DNA of 64,000 bases, from contig JAWQUS010000022.1 of the NCBI GenBank assembly GCA_036365455.1, positions 8,804,001 to 8,868,000 on the forward strand, written 5' to 3'. The first letter of the stretch is position 1, and each line of letters begins with the position of its first letter. Both the position numbers and the translations under genes were made by a program. Origin of the DNA: Macrosoma leucophasiata (taxonomy: Eukaryota; Arthropoda; Insecta; Lepidoptera; Hedylidae). Shown here piece by piece: positions 12,401-20,059 of the stretch. The notes beneath the pieces are model-generated. The model had not been told where the DNA came from, did no database searches, and was given only the letters and a program-made list of their open reading frames with translations.

Positions 12401-15400
12401 CCAGTATAGTATATCTATACTTCTATTATAAAACTGAGGAGTTTGTTTGTTTGTTTGCTTCAACGCGCTAATCTCAGGAACTACTGGTCCGATTTGAAAA
12501 ATTATTTCAGTGTTAGATAGCCCATTTATTGAGGAAGGCAAGGAATATACATCAGGTTAAGATGAATAGGAAGTAACATTGCAACCGCGCAAAGCCGGGG
12601 CGGGCCGCTAGTCTTCAAATAATTTGTTTCTATACTTTCCGCTAGATGGCGTTTTCTCGAATATAGTTTTTAACTTTACGCACCTTTTAGGCTACACTCC
12701 ACTGATGATCGCTAGCAAGTTGGGTGCATACGAGAACGCGGAATTACTGGCAAAGGCGTGCCCCGACACCGTGAACGAGGCGATGCCCAACAGTGGGAAC
12801 ACCGCTTTGTACATCGCCGTAGCCGCTGCGTGCATTGAAACGAATAGTATGTATTTTAAACATGAAAATGTATTGTGTTATACAGGGAAGCGCGCATGGC
12901 CCCGTGGCTGGTGTAGATCGGAAGCGATCTACTCGGTTAAGCGATACGGGCGCGGTCGGGTGTATGTTGGGTGACAGCCAGTGTCAAATTAAAATGCGTG
13001 TTTCCGTGCTTCGGAGGGCACGTTAAGCCGTCGGTCCCGGTTGCTATCGATAGATAGCAGTCGTTAAACCTTGTCGGAGGCCTTATGGGCGGTTTGAAAA
13101 CATCCGACAGCGGGTTGGCCACTAACCCACCCACCTCCACCAACCCGCATTGGAGCAGCGTGGTGGAGTAAGCTCCAGGCCTCCCCCCAAAAAGGGGAGA
13201 GACTCGTGCCCGGCAGTGGGTTGCCATTATTATTATTAATATACAGGGTGAATTTCAATTAGCGCATTACCTCTTGCAGGCAGTCTCTATAGATCAATAC
13301 AAATAACATTTGTTTTACGACATTTTACAAATTAAAATAAATCACCAACAAAAAAAAATATCTTCACACTAGATCCATAACGGGGTAGGCAGAGAGTGTG
13401 GTGCGCCAGACATCCCGGTCCTGACACACCTCTCGTGCCTCATCTACCTTCATCATTCTCTTCATACATGCACGCCGATTCCTAAGACTTGACCGCACCA
13501 TGAGACAGAACTCGACCTATAAACAAAAAAATGATTTGAAAGTTCAAAAGAGTATTTCCCCGCCCTCCCATGGCGATATATTGCCTAGGCGAAGGTGCGT
13601 GGCGTACCTACGCCAGAGTAAATACCAGTTTAGAGGCAAAAACATTATCCGGGCACATTACCAAACTTCGAGGTACCGACTGGGCAACTTCCAGAAAATG
13701 GAAAAATCCTAATAGTACCGGAGATGAATGATTTTACACCGTTACCTGTAATATCCCCCGACCCGGGAATTGAACCTGGGACCCCAGCGTACTAGTAATG
13801 GCCTGCTACCACTAGGCTACTAAGGCAGTTAAAAAAGTTATTTTTCTAAATTGTGTTTAAATAAAATTCAAAAATTCAAAATTCAAATCATTTATTTCAA
13901 ATTGGTCTACAAGGACACTTTTTCATTGTCGGGTTATAAGCTACCTAGAGAGAATGACTTATAATAATAATCCAATAGGTATTAATAAATACCAATTTAA
14001 TAATAATATTTAACCGATACGTGAATCATCAAATTTTTCAATTCCTTCATAGAAGAAAGAGAAAAATCTGTTCGTCATAATCATAGTCATTCACTTAGCA
14101 GAGTTCCAAGTGCAGGCACTACTGAGAAGAACTCCGCTACCCAACAAACTCAGCGTGTTGCTCTTTTGTTAACCTTAGATATTATTAAATAGAATAAATA
14201 TAATGTGAACGTCCATGGTATGTAAAAAAAAAAAAATCGTTTTATATTATTTCGCATTAACACATGCTTGTGAAATATATTTTATTTTTAAAGAAAAATG
14301 GAAAGAAAAATTTGACTTCAGGCGAGACTCGAACTCGCGACCTACTGGGAATCTAGTCCAGCCGCTCTTCCAATTGAGCTACTGAAGCCCTGCCCGATTT
14401 GTCAAATCTTTCCTTCACATTGCTTTATGGTAGCAGCAGCGCCATCTATTACCAACTATGCTAGTTAGGCAACCGATATAATAGACTTTTCAGTTTATTG
14501 AATATCGTAAAGAAGTCGCTTTTACCCTTAATAATTGTTTTATATTATTTCGCATTAACACATGCTTGTGAAATATATTTTATTTTTAAAGAAAAAAATA
14601 AGTAGGTTGCGAGTTCGAGTCTCGCCTGAAGTCAAATTTTTCTTTCCATTTTTCTTTAAAAATAAAATAAAAAAAAAATCTTTCAGGAGGTACAAATAGA
14701 AGCAAGGTTCCCGAGAAATACCTGAACACCATAGGCAGACTGATAGACGCGGGCGCCGACCCCGCCCTAGAGAACCACAGCGGGAGCAGCGTCAACACGC
14801 TCTTGACCGAGTTCAGCATTAGTGAGTTATCTTCGGTCATTGCCAACAAGTTGACTTCTGTGAGGTAAGATTTTTAAATGATTATTTTTATTTTTTGTAA
14901 TGCAAGTGGCATACAAGCATGTAGTTCACATTGATGTTAAGTGATGACTGCAGCCTATGGACACCCACACGAAGACCAAAGTCAAAATGTCAAAATGCAG
15001 ATGCTACCACTCCTGAGGTAGAAGAGAAGAAGATAGAAGAGAGAGAGGCCTAAGGTGTTATGCCTCTGTGCTGAAAATTACAGGGGCGTACATTACCACC
15101 TGACCGGAACACGATAGTGCTGAACACTACCATTTAGCGGCAATTTATGATTGTTCAGTACCTACCCGGACGAAGTCGTGGGCGCAGCTAGTATAAAAAT
15201 AGCCTAAGTTACTCATTATTATATAAGCTATCTGCCAGTGAAAGTCCCGTCAAAATCGGTCCAGCCGTTCCCGAGATTAGCGGGGACAAACAGACAGACA
15301 GACAGACAGAAAAAATTGTAAAAAATGTTGTTTTGGTTATACGTACCATGTATACATACACATCTGCGCACTTGGCGCACAGCAGCGATGATCATTCAGA

Positions 15401-17937
15401 CAAGGAATGCCGCACAAAAAAAAACAGGCAGGTAGTTGGTGTTTTTTTTAATGTAACGAAAGTAGCAAACTAGCATGAAGCCGTCTATAATTCAATTAAT
15501 TCTAAATTGTATATTTTTGTAATTTTATACCTTAATTATTATTGTTCTATACAACGTGTAACAGGATTGAATGTACAACCCGAAACTAGTTAGTTCAGAA
15601 TCGATAACCGAATCGATTTCAGACGTTTTTGATATAGGTAATATTTTGTTCGAAAGTAAATTACAATTAAGGAAATGATGGTCAGTATGGTCACCCATTT
15701 GATGAACGGTCAATACAAACGAAGATGAGACTAACGTCTATCCAAAATAAAATGCTAGTCTCAACAAGTTTATTAGAACTCGTTGAGACGTGCTTTTGAT
15801 TATAAATAATAATTTAAAAAAGATAATAGTGGAAAAAAAATCTTATTACTAGCGAGTGTTAAATAAGGTTACGCAAGTTATGCTACATCATTTTTTTTCG
15901 GTTCGTGTTTTATGTGTGGCCGTAGGTAGAGGTAGGGTAAGTATGCATAGGATGTGCATACTGTTCGTACAAATTCAGGACAACTTATTTCTTAAATAAT
16001 GTATGTATGTATGTATCTTCACGCCAGGTCCCTAACGGGGTAGGCAGAGAGTATAGAGCGCCAGACATCCCGGTTCTGACAAACCTCTCGTGCCTCGTCT
16101 ACCTTCATCATTCTCTTCATACATGCACGCCGATTCCTAAGACTTTTGACACCACCATCAGACAGAACTCGACCTATTTGGTCATGGTAGGTCAGTCTTG
16201 GTCTTCCTGGGCCTCTGCAACCATCCACATTCGCATTGTATATCTGTTTAGTCATTCGCTCATTCGACATTCTTTCTATATGCCCGAACCATCGGAGCAT
16301 GCCTTTTTTCATTTTTACACCGATACTATCATTCACACAAAGTTTCTTTCTTACATCTTCATTACGAACGCGATCGGTGAGTGATACACCGATACATTCT
16401 TAAATAAAAAATTATTAAATACATAAACATGCAATTTCAGTTCATGTATTAAGATTATAAGTCGATTTTCTAATCCAGGTGTTAGATAGGGTGCATTATT
16501 CCCGATACATGTTGTATAGATGATATTATCTGAATTAAATAAATAAATAAATATAAAATACGTCACGCTAAAATGAGCCTTTTCGGTCCCCCTCCCCCCT
16601 TTTGTCTAGCTGTAGCACACTATCTGTGACTCCTCAAAAAATATTACGTCACAATTTTGACCCGGGAATCGAACCCAGGACCCCGAAGTAGTAGTAGTTG
16701 CTTTTACTGCTGGTAGAGCTCCAGTAACGTAGACCCCACCGCATTCTATCTCTAATATACTTCCTCTAAATGGTAGTATTCAGCACTATCGTGTTCCGGT
16801 CAGGTGGTAATGTACGGCCCTGTAATTTCCGGCACAGAGGCATAACACCTTAGGCCTCCGGAGTGGTAACGCATCTGCATTTTGACCTTGGTCTTTGTGT
16901 GGGTGATAGGCTGCAGTCATCTCTTAACATTAATGTGAACTGCATGCTTGTTTGCCACTTGCATTACATTTAAAAAAGTCGTGGGCTGCTACCACTAGAC
17001 TACTGAGTCAGTCGACTTTAAAATCTAAAAATAATGCATGCATATGCGTAAAAGGTAGAACCTAATATTGCATAATATATCTATTTGTTCCAGGTATGCG
17101 GACAATAGTTTACTTGGAAAAAGTTTCGACTCGTACATGCTCGTGAAAGAAAATGACAAAGTTGAACTGAAGGATATAAAGTGGAGGCCCTGTGAAGTAT
17201 CGGAAATAAAAAGGGAAAGCGATAAAAAAATAACTCAAAATCCCATCAAAACAGATAAATTAACTGTAATACAAGCAAACGAGAAAATAGTAACTCAAAA
17301 TCCAATCAAATTTGATTCAATATTAACTGTAAAACCAAATACAGGCGATAAAATGATAACTCAAAGTCCAATCAAAACAGATAAATTAACTGTAATACAA
17401 GCAAACGACAAAATAGTAACTCAAAATCCAATCAAATTTGATTCAATATTAACTGTAAAACCAAGTACAAGCGATAAAATTATAACTCAAAGTCCAGTCA
17501 AAATTGATTCAATACTAAATGTAACTCCAAAAACAAAGGAAATAACTCAAAATACAATTCAAACTGAAAAAACACCAAAAACAAGCGATAAGAAAACAAC
17601 TGAATACACAGAAACAATTTCCAGTCAAGAAGAAAGTAATGAAATAGCAACAAATACAAAAAACAAAGTGCCATCAGAAGAAACAATAACTAACACGTCT
17701 TCAGAAGGCAAAACAATTTTGAGATATAAAAAGAAACCAAATATATTAAAAAATGCCCCTCAAAAACTGTTAGCAGTCAGTGCAAAAAGAGATATGGTTA
17801 TACTAAGGAATATAGTATCGAAACCCGTCTCGAATTCCAAAGGGAATATTTTAAAAATTGTACCATTTACCAATGTCAAACGACCAACAAACTCTGACAT
17901 TGAAGCTAGTACAAGTAAAATTGCAAAATTGCAATAG
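5474..17937 (+). CDS. IkB-like ankyrin-repeat protein, 850 aa, seven coding exons
   Basis: Exons 5474-6450, 9215-9323, 9940-10115, 11080-11192, 12691-12846, 14687-14864 and 17094-17937 all have GT-AG borders and matching phases; together they give 2553 nt (850 codons plus stop). Residues 1-322 match no domain I recognise and carry a basic cluster (KKKRVKRR, 167-174) that suits nuclear entry. From residue 323 an ankyrin block begins (DGNLPLHLAV, then TALQMAIF, HGADLF, GYTPLMIAS, GNTALYIAV, DAGADPALEN). The opening DGxxxLHLAV...LVR and the spacing of LLxxGADL resemble IkB/NF-kB ankyrin domains. A charged helix-like insert (422-458) separates repeats 3 and 4. The tail (571-850) is Lys/Ser/Thr-rich with a 42-residue repeat. 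No Rel homology domain is visible. Inference: a cytoplasmic or nuclear IkB-type regulator; another ankyrin protein is possible. An upstream non-coding exon cannot be excluded. Confidence 0.85.
7060..7280 (+). mobile_element. Family B element fragment with a small insertion
   Basis: Shares the GGAC..AGTAGCCATAGC end and the core (AAACTCACACCTTGACTT) with copies at 24823 and 51112. An insertion of about 56 bp at 7112-7167 is flanked by repeats of CCATAGCATTT. Confidence 0.65.
7315..7437 (+). repeat. Family A fragment
   Basis: Diverged end portion of family A: ATGCAACGCATCTGCATTTT, GGTAATGCGGTGGTGC, then CTACCACCAGTA. Sits in intron 1. Confidence 0.65.
7480..7990 (+). pseudogene. LINE ORF2 C-terminus and 3' tail
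   Basis: The frame 7496-7684 ends SIKIYNQIPNSIKHIQNNK...YYTLQEFFSDK, the usual C-terminus of CR1/Jockey-type LINEs, followed by a 3' region ending in an AAATAAATAAATAA tail near 8010. 5' truncated. Confidence 0.65.
8215..8290 (-). repeat. Family A fragment
   Basis: GCTCCAGTGACGTAGCTC and CGCATTACCTAATCTACTTG match the family A 5' portion, minus orientation. Confidence 0.6.
8300..8490 (+). pseudogene. Jockey-like LINE 3' coding fragment
   Basis: TGTGGAACGAATTTCCCTCT encodes the [11 protein letters not shown] motif with frame breaks; followed by the 3' segment GACCACTTTCCATCAGGTGG shared with 31660, 39200, 46610 and 56330. Confidence 0.7.
8624..9123. mobile_element. Family B terminal-inverted-repeat element with a nested family E copy
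   Basis: Starts CATAGAGCAACACGGG and ends GCTTGCTCTATG (inverted). Both ends also carry the CGGAGGGGAGTAG motif. The core is interrupted at 8741-8920 by family E and resumes at about 8930. Lies just before exon 2. Confidence 0.7.
8741..8920 (+). repeat. Family E element, about 180 bp
   Basis: CACACCGCGGACACTCCGCC to ATTCTATACGTAGT. The same sequence recurs at 23486, 34081, 35996, 41414 and 60391. No inverted ends or coding. Nested in a family B element. Confidence 0.75.
9123..9190 (-). repeat. Family A tail fragment
   Basis: ATAGGCTGCAGTCATCACTT onward, the poly-A-side end of family A, directly after the family B copy and before exon 2. Confidence 0.65.
9215..9323 (+). CDS. Ankyrin gene exon 2 (repeat 1)
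   Basis: Acceptor TTTCAG, donor GTAAGT. It completes Leu326 and reads PLHLAVLNNDDDLVRR, the first ankyrin repeat. A family A tail fragment ends only about 25 bp upstream of the acceptor. Confidence 0.85.
9414..9686 (+). repeat. Family A copy
   Basis: Runs from the T-run plus ATGTAATG to CTCTACCACCAGTA. A partial second start (9350-9400) precedes it. Intron 2. Confidence 0.8.
9697..9793 (-). mobile_element. tRNA-derived SINE (type 3) fragment
   Basis: Minus-strand tRNA-like unit (GGGTCGTAGGTTCGATCCCC) with an ACAAATATTT segment after it; same family as 22078-22262. Confidence 0.7.
9940..10115 (+). CDS. Ankyrin gene exon 3 (repeats 2-3)
   Basis: Acceptor CCCCCCAG, donor GTGAGT. It encodes residues 363-420 with TALQMAIF, LLEHGADLF and AFHLAAAAR, typical ankyrin turns and helices. 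A 20-bp minisatellite starts 8 bp past the donor. Confidence 0.85.
10123..10340 (+). repeat. 20-bp minisatellite in intron 3
   Basis: About eleven 20-bp units of the form AAATTACTGGCACGGTATAG. Diverged units continue through 10440-10520 and again at 10836-10890 beyond a SINE insertion. The array starts 8 bp after the exon 3 donor. Confidence 0.9.
10563..10831 (-). mobile_element. tRNA-derived SINE (type 1), inside the minisatellite
   Basis: Same elements as 63088-63402: CTGTAATCCCCGAAG end, GGGCACATTA core, tRNA-like head with CGAACCCAGGACC and CCACTGGGCTACTGAGGC. The minisatellite resumes immediately after. Confidence 0.8.
10888..11030 (-). mobile_element. tRNA-SINE type 1 fragment
   Basis: TTTGTCCCATGTGACGAGC, CCTGTTGATATCTCCGGGCA and GAGGTACTGGGAAA match the SINE body; no tRNA head. 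Confidence 0.65.
11080..11192 (+). CDS. Ankyrin gene exon 4 (inter-repeat insert)
   Basis: Acceptor ATTTCAG, donor GTATGT; 113 nt in phase with both neighbours. It encodes residues 422-458, highly charged and helix-prone (for example NEKSDEELAKILLEK) and not an ankyrin repeat, so it interrupts the repeat stack. Confidence 0.8.
11207..11487 (+). repeat. Family A copy
   Basis: Full-length type, TATGTAATGAAAGTG to CTACCACCAGTA, beginning 15 bp after exon 4. It abuts a LINE fragment. Confidence 0.85.
11488..12235 (-). pseudogene. LINE reverse transcriptase fragment split by a SINE
   Basis: Minus strand: [33 protein letters not shown] (RT motif), then after the SINE NPMTYETDINDSL, LKINLDKTCLMKF. 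CR1/Jockey-like; frame broken. Confidence 0.8.
11741..11980 (-). mobile_element. tRNA-derived SINE (type 2), 240 bp, with 10-bp duplication
   Basis: Exact duplication GGGTTATTGT at 11731-11740 and 11981-11990. The tRNA-like unit has a complete acceptor, D and T stem (reads ACTTCAG...CTGAAGT in SINE sense) and is preceded by a leader of about 90 bp and followed by an AT-rich tail. Inserted into a LINE. Confidence 0.9.
12256..12405 (+). repeat. Family A, internally deleted
   Basis: GACTGTAGCCTATAGATACA to CTACCACCAGT with the middle missing. Confidence 0.7.
12414..12611 (+). mobile_element. Short Helitron, 198 bp
   Basis: Starts TCTATACTTCTATTATAAAAC after A and ends GGGGCGGGCCGCTAG before T. 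The core AACTACTGGTCCGATTTG also occurs in the relic at 25797. Confidence 0.75.
12691..12846 (+). CDS. Ankyrin gene exon 5 (repeats 4-5)
   Basis: Acceptor CTTTTAG, donor GTATGT. It reads GYTPLMIASKLGAYENAELL and GNTALYIAVAAA, two ankyrin helix pairs. A 5S-derived SINE sits about 40 bp after the donor. Confidence 0.85.
12888..13239 (+). mobile_element. 5S rRNA-derived SINE, 352 bp
   Basis: The 9-bp duplication TATACAGGG flanks it (12879-12887, 13240-13248). Positions about 12915-12985 align to the internal promoter region of 5S rRNA (GTTAAGC, CGGGCGCGGT, a GATGGGTGACC-like stretch, here mutated). The body has a TATCGATAG motif and the segment ending GCCTCC...GGGGAGAGACTCG; the tail is (ATT)n. 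Intron 5. Confidence 0.85.
13360..13525 (-). mobile_element. RTE LINE 3' end fragment
   Basis: Matches the reverse complement of about 52690-52853: GGGGTAGGCAGAGAGTGT, CATCATTCTCTTCATACATG. Confidence 0.8.
13645..13832 (-). mobile_element. tRNA-SINE type 1, 3' truncated
   Basis: CCGGGCACATTACCAAACTT through ACCTGGGACC to CTACTAAGGCAG, the tRNA-like head on the minus strand. Confidence 0.75.
13858..14200 (-). repeat. LINE 3' untranslated fragment
   Basis: Shares GGAACTCTGCTAAGTGAAT (minus sense) and TAGGTAGC-type motifs with 23860-24195; ends in an ATTCAAA-rich tail. Confidence 0.6.
14240..14469 (-). mobile_element. tRNA-SINE type 2 copy
   Basis: Same 5' leader, tRNA unit and tail as 11741-11980. 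The flank 14470-14540 (CTTTTCAGTTTATTGAATAT) also follows the copy at 30789. Confidence 0.85.
14533..14683. mobile_element. Rearranged SINE: two opposed tails fused
   Basis: 14540-14595 is a minus-sense SINE tail; 14605-14680 is a plus-sense tRNA T-arm (GCGAGTTCGAGTCTCGCC) and tail. The middle of the element is lost. It ends at the exon 6 acceptor. Confidence 0.75.
14687..14864 (+). CDS. Ankyrin gene exon 6 (last repeat)
   Basis: Acceptor TCTTTCAG, donor GTAAGA. It encodes LIDAGADPALENHSG, the closing ankyrin turn, and a short helical cap. A rearranged SINE abuts the acceptor and contributes upstream T-rich sequence. Confidence 0.85.
14886..15145 (+). repeat. Family A copy, end-truncated
   Basis: TTGTAATGCAAGTGGC to CATTTAGCGGCAA; the CTACCACCAGTA end is missing. 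A small AGAAGA-rich duplication is inserted at 15019-15045. Confidence 0.75.
15160..15345 (+). repeat. Helitron end and LINE 3' tail
   Basis: GTGGGCGCAGCTAGTAT resembles a Helitron 3' end. The following AAAATCGGTCCAGCCGTT...ACAGACAGACAGACAG is a typical non-LTR 3' tail. Confidence 0.5.
16011..16391 (-). mobile_element. RTE LINE 3' fragment, 381 bp
   Basis: Reverse complement of about 52478-52853; encodes the same GMLRWFGHIERM and GRPRLTYHDQIGR C-terminus with few changes. Its 3' side carries (ATGT)n. Confidence 0.88.
16558..16650. repeat. Family Q fragment
   Basis: TACGTCACGCT then a C-rich run and TATTACGTCAC; the same arrangement is at 29372 and 37120. Function unknown. Confidence 0.5.
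16660..17012 (-). mobile_element. tRNA-SINE type 1 split by a family A copy
   Basis: Left part GACCCGGGAATCGAACCC (16661-16705), right part GCTGCTACCACTAGACTACT (16984-17012); family A lies between. The tRNA head is therefore older than the A insertion. Confidence 0.75.
16706..16978 (-). repeat. Family A copy nested in a SINE
   Basis: ACTGCTGGTAGAGCTCCAG to CCACTTGCATTACATTTAAA, minus orientation with an A-run at its end. Confidence 0.85.
17094..17937 (+). CDS. Ankyrin gene exon 7 (tail and stop)
   Basis: Acceptor TTCCAG. 280 codons, then TAG at 17935-17937. The product is rich in Lys, Ser, Thr and Asn with few aromatics, so probably disordered. It contains the 42-residue tandem repeat. No AATAAA is obvious just downstream. 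Confidence 0.85.
17230..17481 (+). repeat. Coding tandem repeat, 2 x 126 bp
   Basis: Two head-to-tail 126-bp units (17230-17355, 17356-17481) differ at only a few bases. A third, partial, diverged unit follows from 17482. Each encodes 42 residues built on ITQxPIKTDK and TQNPIKFDSILTV, so the sub-motif TQ-x-PIK recurs every 20 or so residues. Frame is kept. Inference: recent unequal exchange in a disordered tail. Confidence 0.9.
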
Positions 17938-17974
17938 GATTATGGAAATTTTGGTACATTGAGCCCGTACAAAT

Positions 17975-18090
17975 GCAACAGTAGAAATATTGTAGCGAGC
18001 CTACGAAAGAGACATTCTGCTAGTGTTGACTTCGTAATGCGTCATCTCAGCTGCACACTTCCTACATAAGCACTGATAGTCCGGTATGTG
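17975..18090 (+). repeat. Family P palindrome, left arm
   Basis: CCTACGAAAGAGACA, CTTCGTAATGCGTCATCTC, CTACATAAGCACTGA match the arms at 20060 and 27727. The inverted partner is at 19313-19430, with 1.2 kb of LINE cargo between. Confidence 0.65.
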
Positions 18091-18350
18091 ATCGTAGGAA
18101 TTCCGGAACCAGATACAACTACCGATCACCATACCTATAACAACGACGCAGTTATCAAAATTATTAAAATTATATACAATGAGTGTCCTGAACCCCTCAA
18201 AACCATCCGTTTAGGAACGTCTAAACCGAACAGTACCCGCCCTATAAAGGTGTGTTTTAAATCCGAAGAAACTTAAAATCTTACTGCGCATCAAAAACAA
18301 CATGAAGACTGATAGCATTCGAATTTACCCAGATCGTCCTCCGAGAACTA
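18080..18350 (+). pseudogene. LINE ORF1 (gag-like) fragment
   Basis: VIVGIPEPDTTTDHHTYNND, TIRLGTSKPNSTRPIKVCF, then after one frame change IKNNMKTDSIRIYPDRPP. This resembles ORF1 of insect Jockey-like LINEs. No zinc knuckles visible. Confidence 0.55.
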
Positions 18351-18359
18351 TGAACTTTG

Positions 18360-18790
18360 GTATCAAAAATATTGAGTTTGAAGGTGTACAAAATATATAA
18401 CAAATTGCCAACAGAGATAAAAGAGGCAAAATCACTTTACAGTTTTTTTTTATGTAATGGAAGTGGTAAACAAGCATGCAGTTCACATTGATGTTAAGTG
18501 ATGACTGCAGCCTATAGACACCCACACAAAGACCAAGGTCAAAATGAAGATGCGTTACCACTCCTGAGGCCTAAGGTCTTATGCCTCTGTGCCGGAAATT
18601 ACAGGGCCGTACATTACCACCTGACCGGAACACGATAGTGTTGAACACTACCATTTAGCGGCAAGTATATTAGGTAATGCGGTGGTGCCTACGCCCGCGA
18701 GCTGCGTCACTGGAGCTCTACCACCAGTAGAAGTTTCAAAAGACAACTTAAAAAGTATGTTTTAGACGCAATATGAAAATAATAACTAAA
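18360..18790 (+). pseudogene. LINE ORF2 C-terminus split by family A
   Basis: YKLPTEIKEAKSLY reads up to 18442, and after the family A copy SFKRQLKKYVLDAI resumes at about 18730. Joining the flanks restores the frame with almost no extra bases. Confidence 0.7.
18443..18729 (+). repeat. Family A copy, 287 bp, nested in a LINE
   Basis: T-run then ATGTAATGGAAGTGG through to CTCTACCACCAGTA, full length. No obvious target duplication. Confidence 0.88.
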
Positions 18791-19312
18791 ATATATTTGT
18801 TTAATTAGTTGTGAAATATAGGTATAAAATAATACTGTAGGCACAATAATTAATAAAATTAAATAAATAAGTCAGCATGTCAGTTAATATTAAATGGTCA
18901 ACATTATACGCTTAAATACTTTAAGTTGGTATTATATATTAACTGCTAAAAACTTTATAAGTATATATATATTCTTATAATTAATCCAAATTAACTTAAA
19001 ATCCCAACACATCTGCAAATTTTCCACTAAATGTAAATAGACATATCTAGTATTAAACTACGCTCAGCGCACTTTGTATCTGTGGTTGCTCGATCATCAT
19101 CAAGTACGCAAAACTGTCGACAATTGTTATTGTTTTATTTTAAATGTACCCGAAATCAAAATAATATTTGTTTGTAACCGATAGAAATGTTAATAATTGT
19201 ATACTCATCATGTTTTTTGTTTTACATGTTAGAAGTTTTTTCTCAGTAAGTAAATTTATGTAATTCTTTTGAGAAAATAAAAGTTCTTAAACCACTTGGT
19301 CAAAACTTGTTC

Positions 19313-19430
19313 AAAATTGTCGACAAATGTCACATGTCACAATGGTAAAGTGCGAAAGAGATAACGCTCTACGGACCCGAAATAAGCCGAAGTCTCTCTC
19401 TTAAGGTCGATGAACAATATTTTTTGTTGG
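19313..19430 (-). repeat. Family P palindrome, right arm
   Basis: GAGATAACGCTCTACGGACC and CGAAGTCTCTCTCTTAAGG are the inverse of the arm at 17975. A TTCAAAATTGT motif precedes it, as at 20181. Confidence 0.6.
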
Positions 19431-20059
19431 GTACTATACGGTAGCCCGTTTTTGTACTCATTTGTTGTAAATAAATGCCGATCGCGATTGAACGAATCAT
19501 AAGAACCGGGTCTCCAAATCTGCGCGATCCATTAGTTCGTTTCATTGAAAGTGAACCGTCATCGCCGCAAGTCGCGGCGATTCGAATGATCGAAATGAAC
19601 CAAGCGCGAGCCGGTGACATATATTGAATGAATGATCTGTATCGATCTGGCTCGCTGATTCATATAAACTGCTGAGCTATTACGAGAAAGTGGTAATAAA
19701 ATCAGATTTAGTGTACGTCTTTTTTCAATCCTTTTATGAATGAACCAATCAATGAATTGAACGGGTCGCACGAACCGGGTCCTTTTGTCAATGGATCAGT
19801 GTTGAGGCGGTTTTTTTTTAAATCGAACGAACGACACATACTTGTTGGCGCCACTGGCGAGTGAGCGCCTTTAGATTTAAGCCTTTATAGCGCCTTTAGC
19901 CTTTATAGCTGTCAAAGTTTGTTATTATGGCATCTAAATAAAAAAGAAGTCCGAGACGAAACATCTTTGGATATTATAATGGTTTTAAAACATTTCCTGT
20001 TAAATATTTAAAAGAAAGAAATGTTATAACATTCGTTTTATAAAACGAAAGCAACAGCA
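19431..20059. other. No gene seen
   Basis: Contains GAACCGGGTC twice (19504, 19783) and a CGCCGCAAGTCGCGGCG hairpin, perhaps an unrecognised element; otherwise unassigned. Confidence 0.35.

Noticed and set aside
12915..12985. Functional 5S rRNA gene
   Set aside because: Only the internal promoter part matches; the 5' and 3' ends of 5S rRNA are not preserved and the copy is within a SINE.
13064..13258. Frames with a [20 protein letters not shown] motif, also near 53210-53525 and 59535-59771
   Set aside because: The same peptide recurs wherever the 5S-SINE body occurs; it is translated repeat, not a gene.
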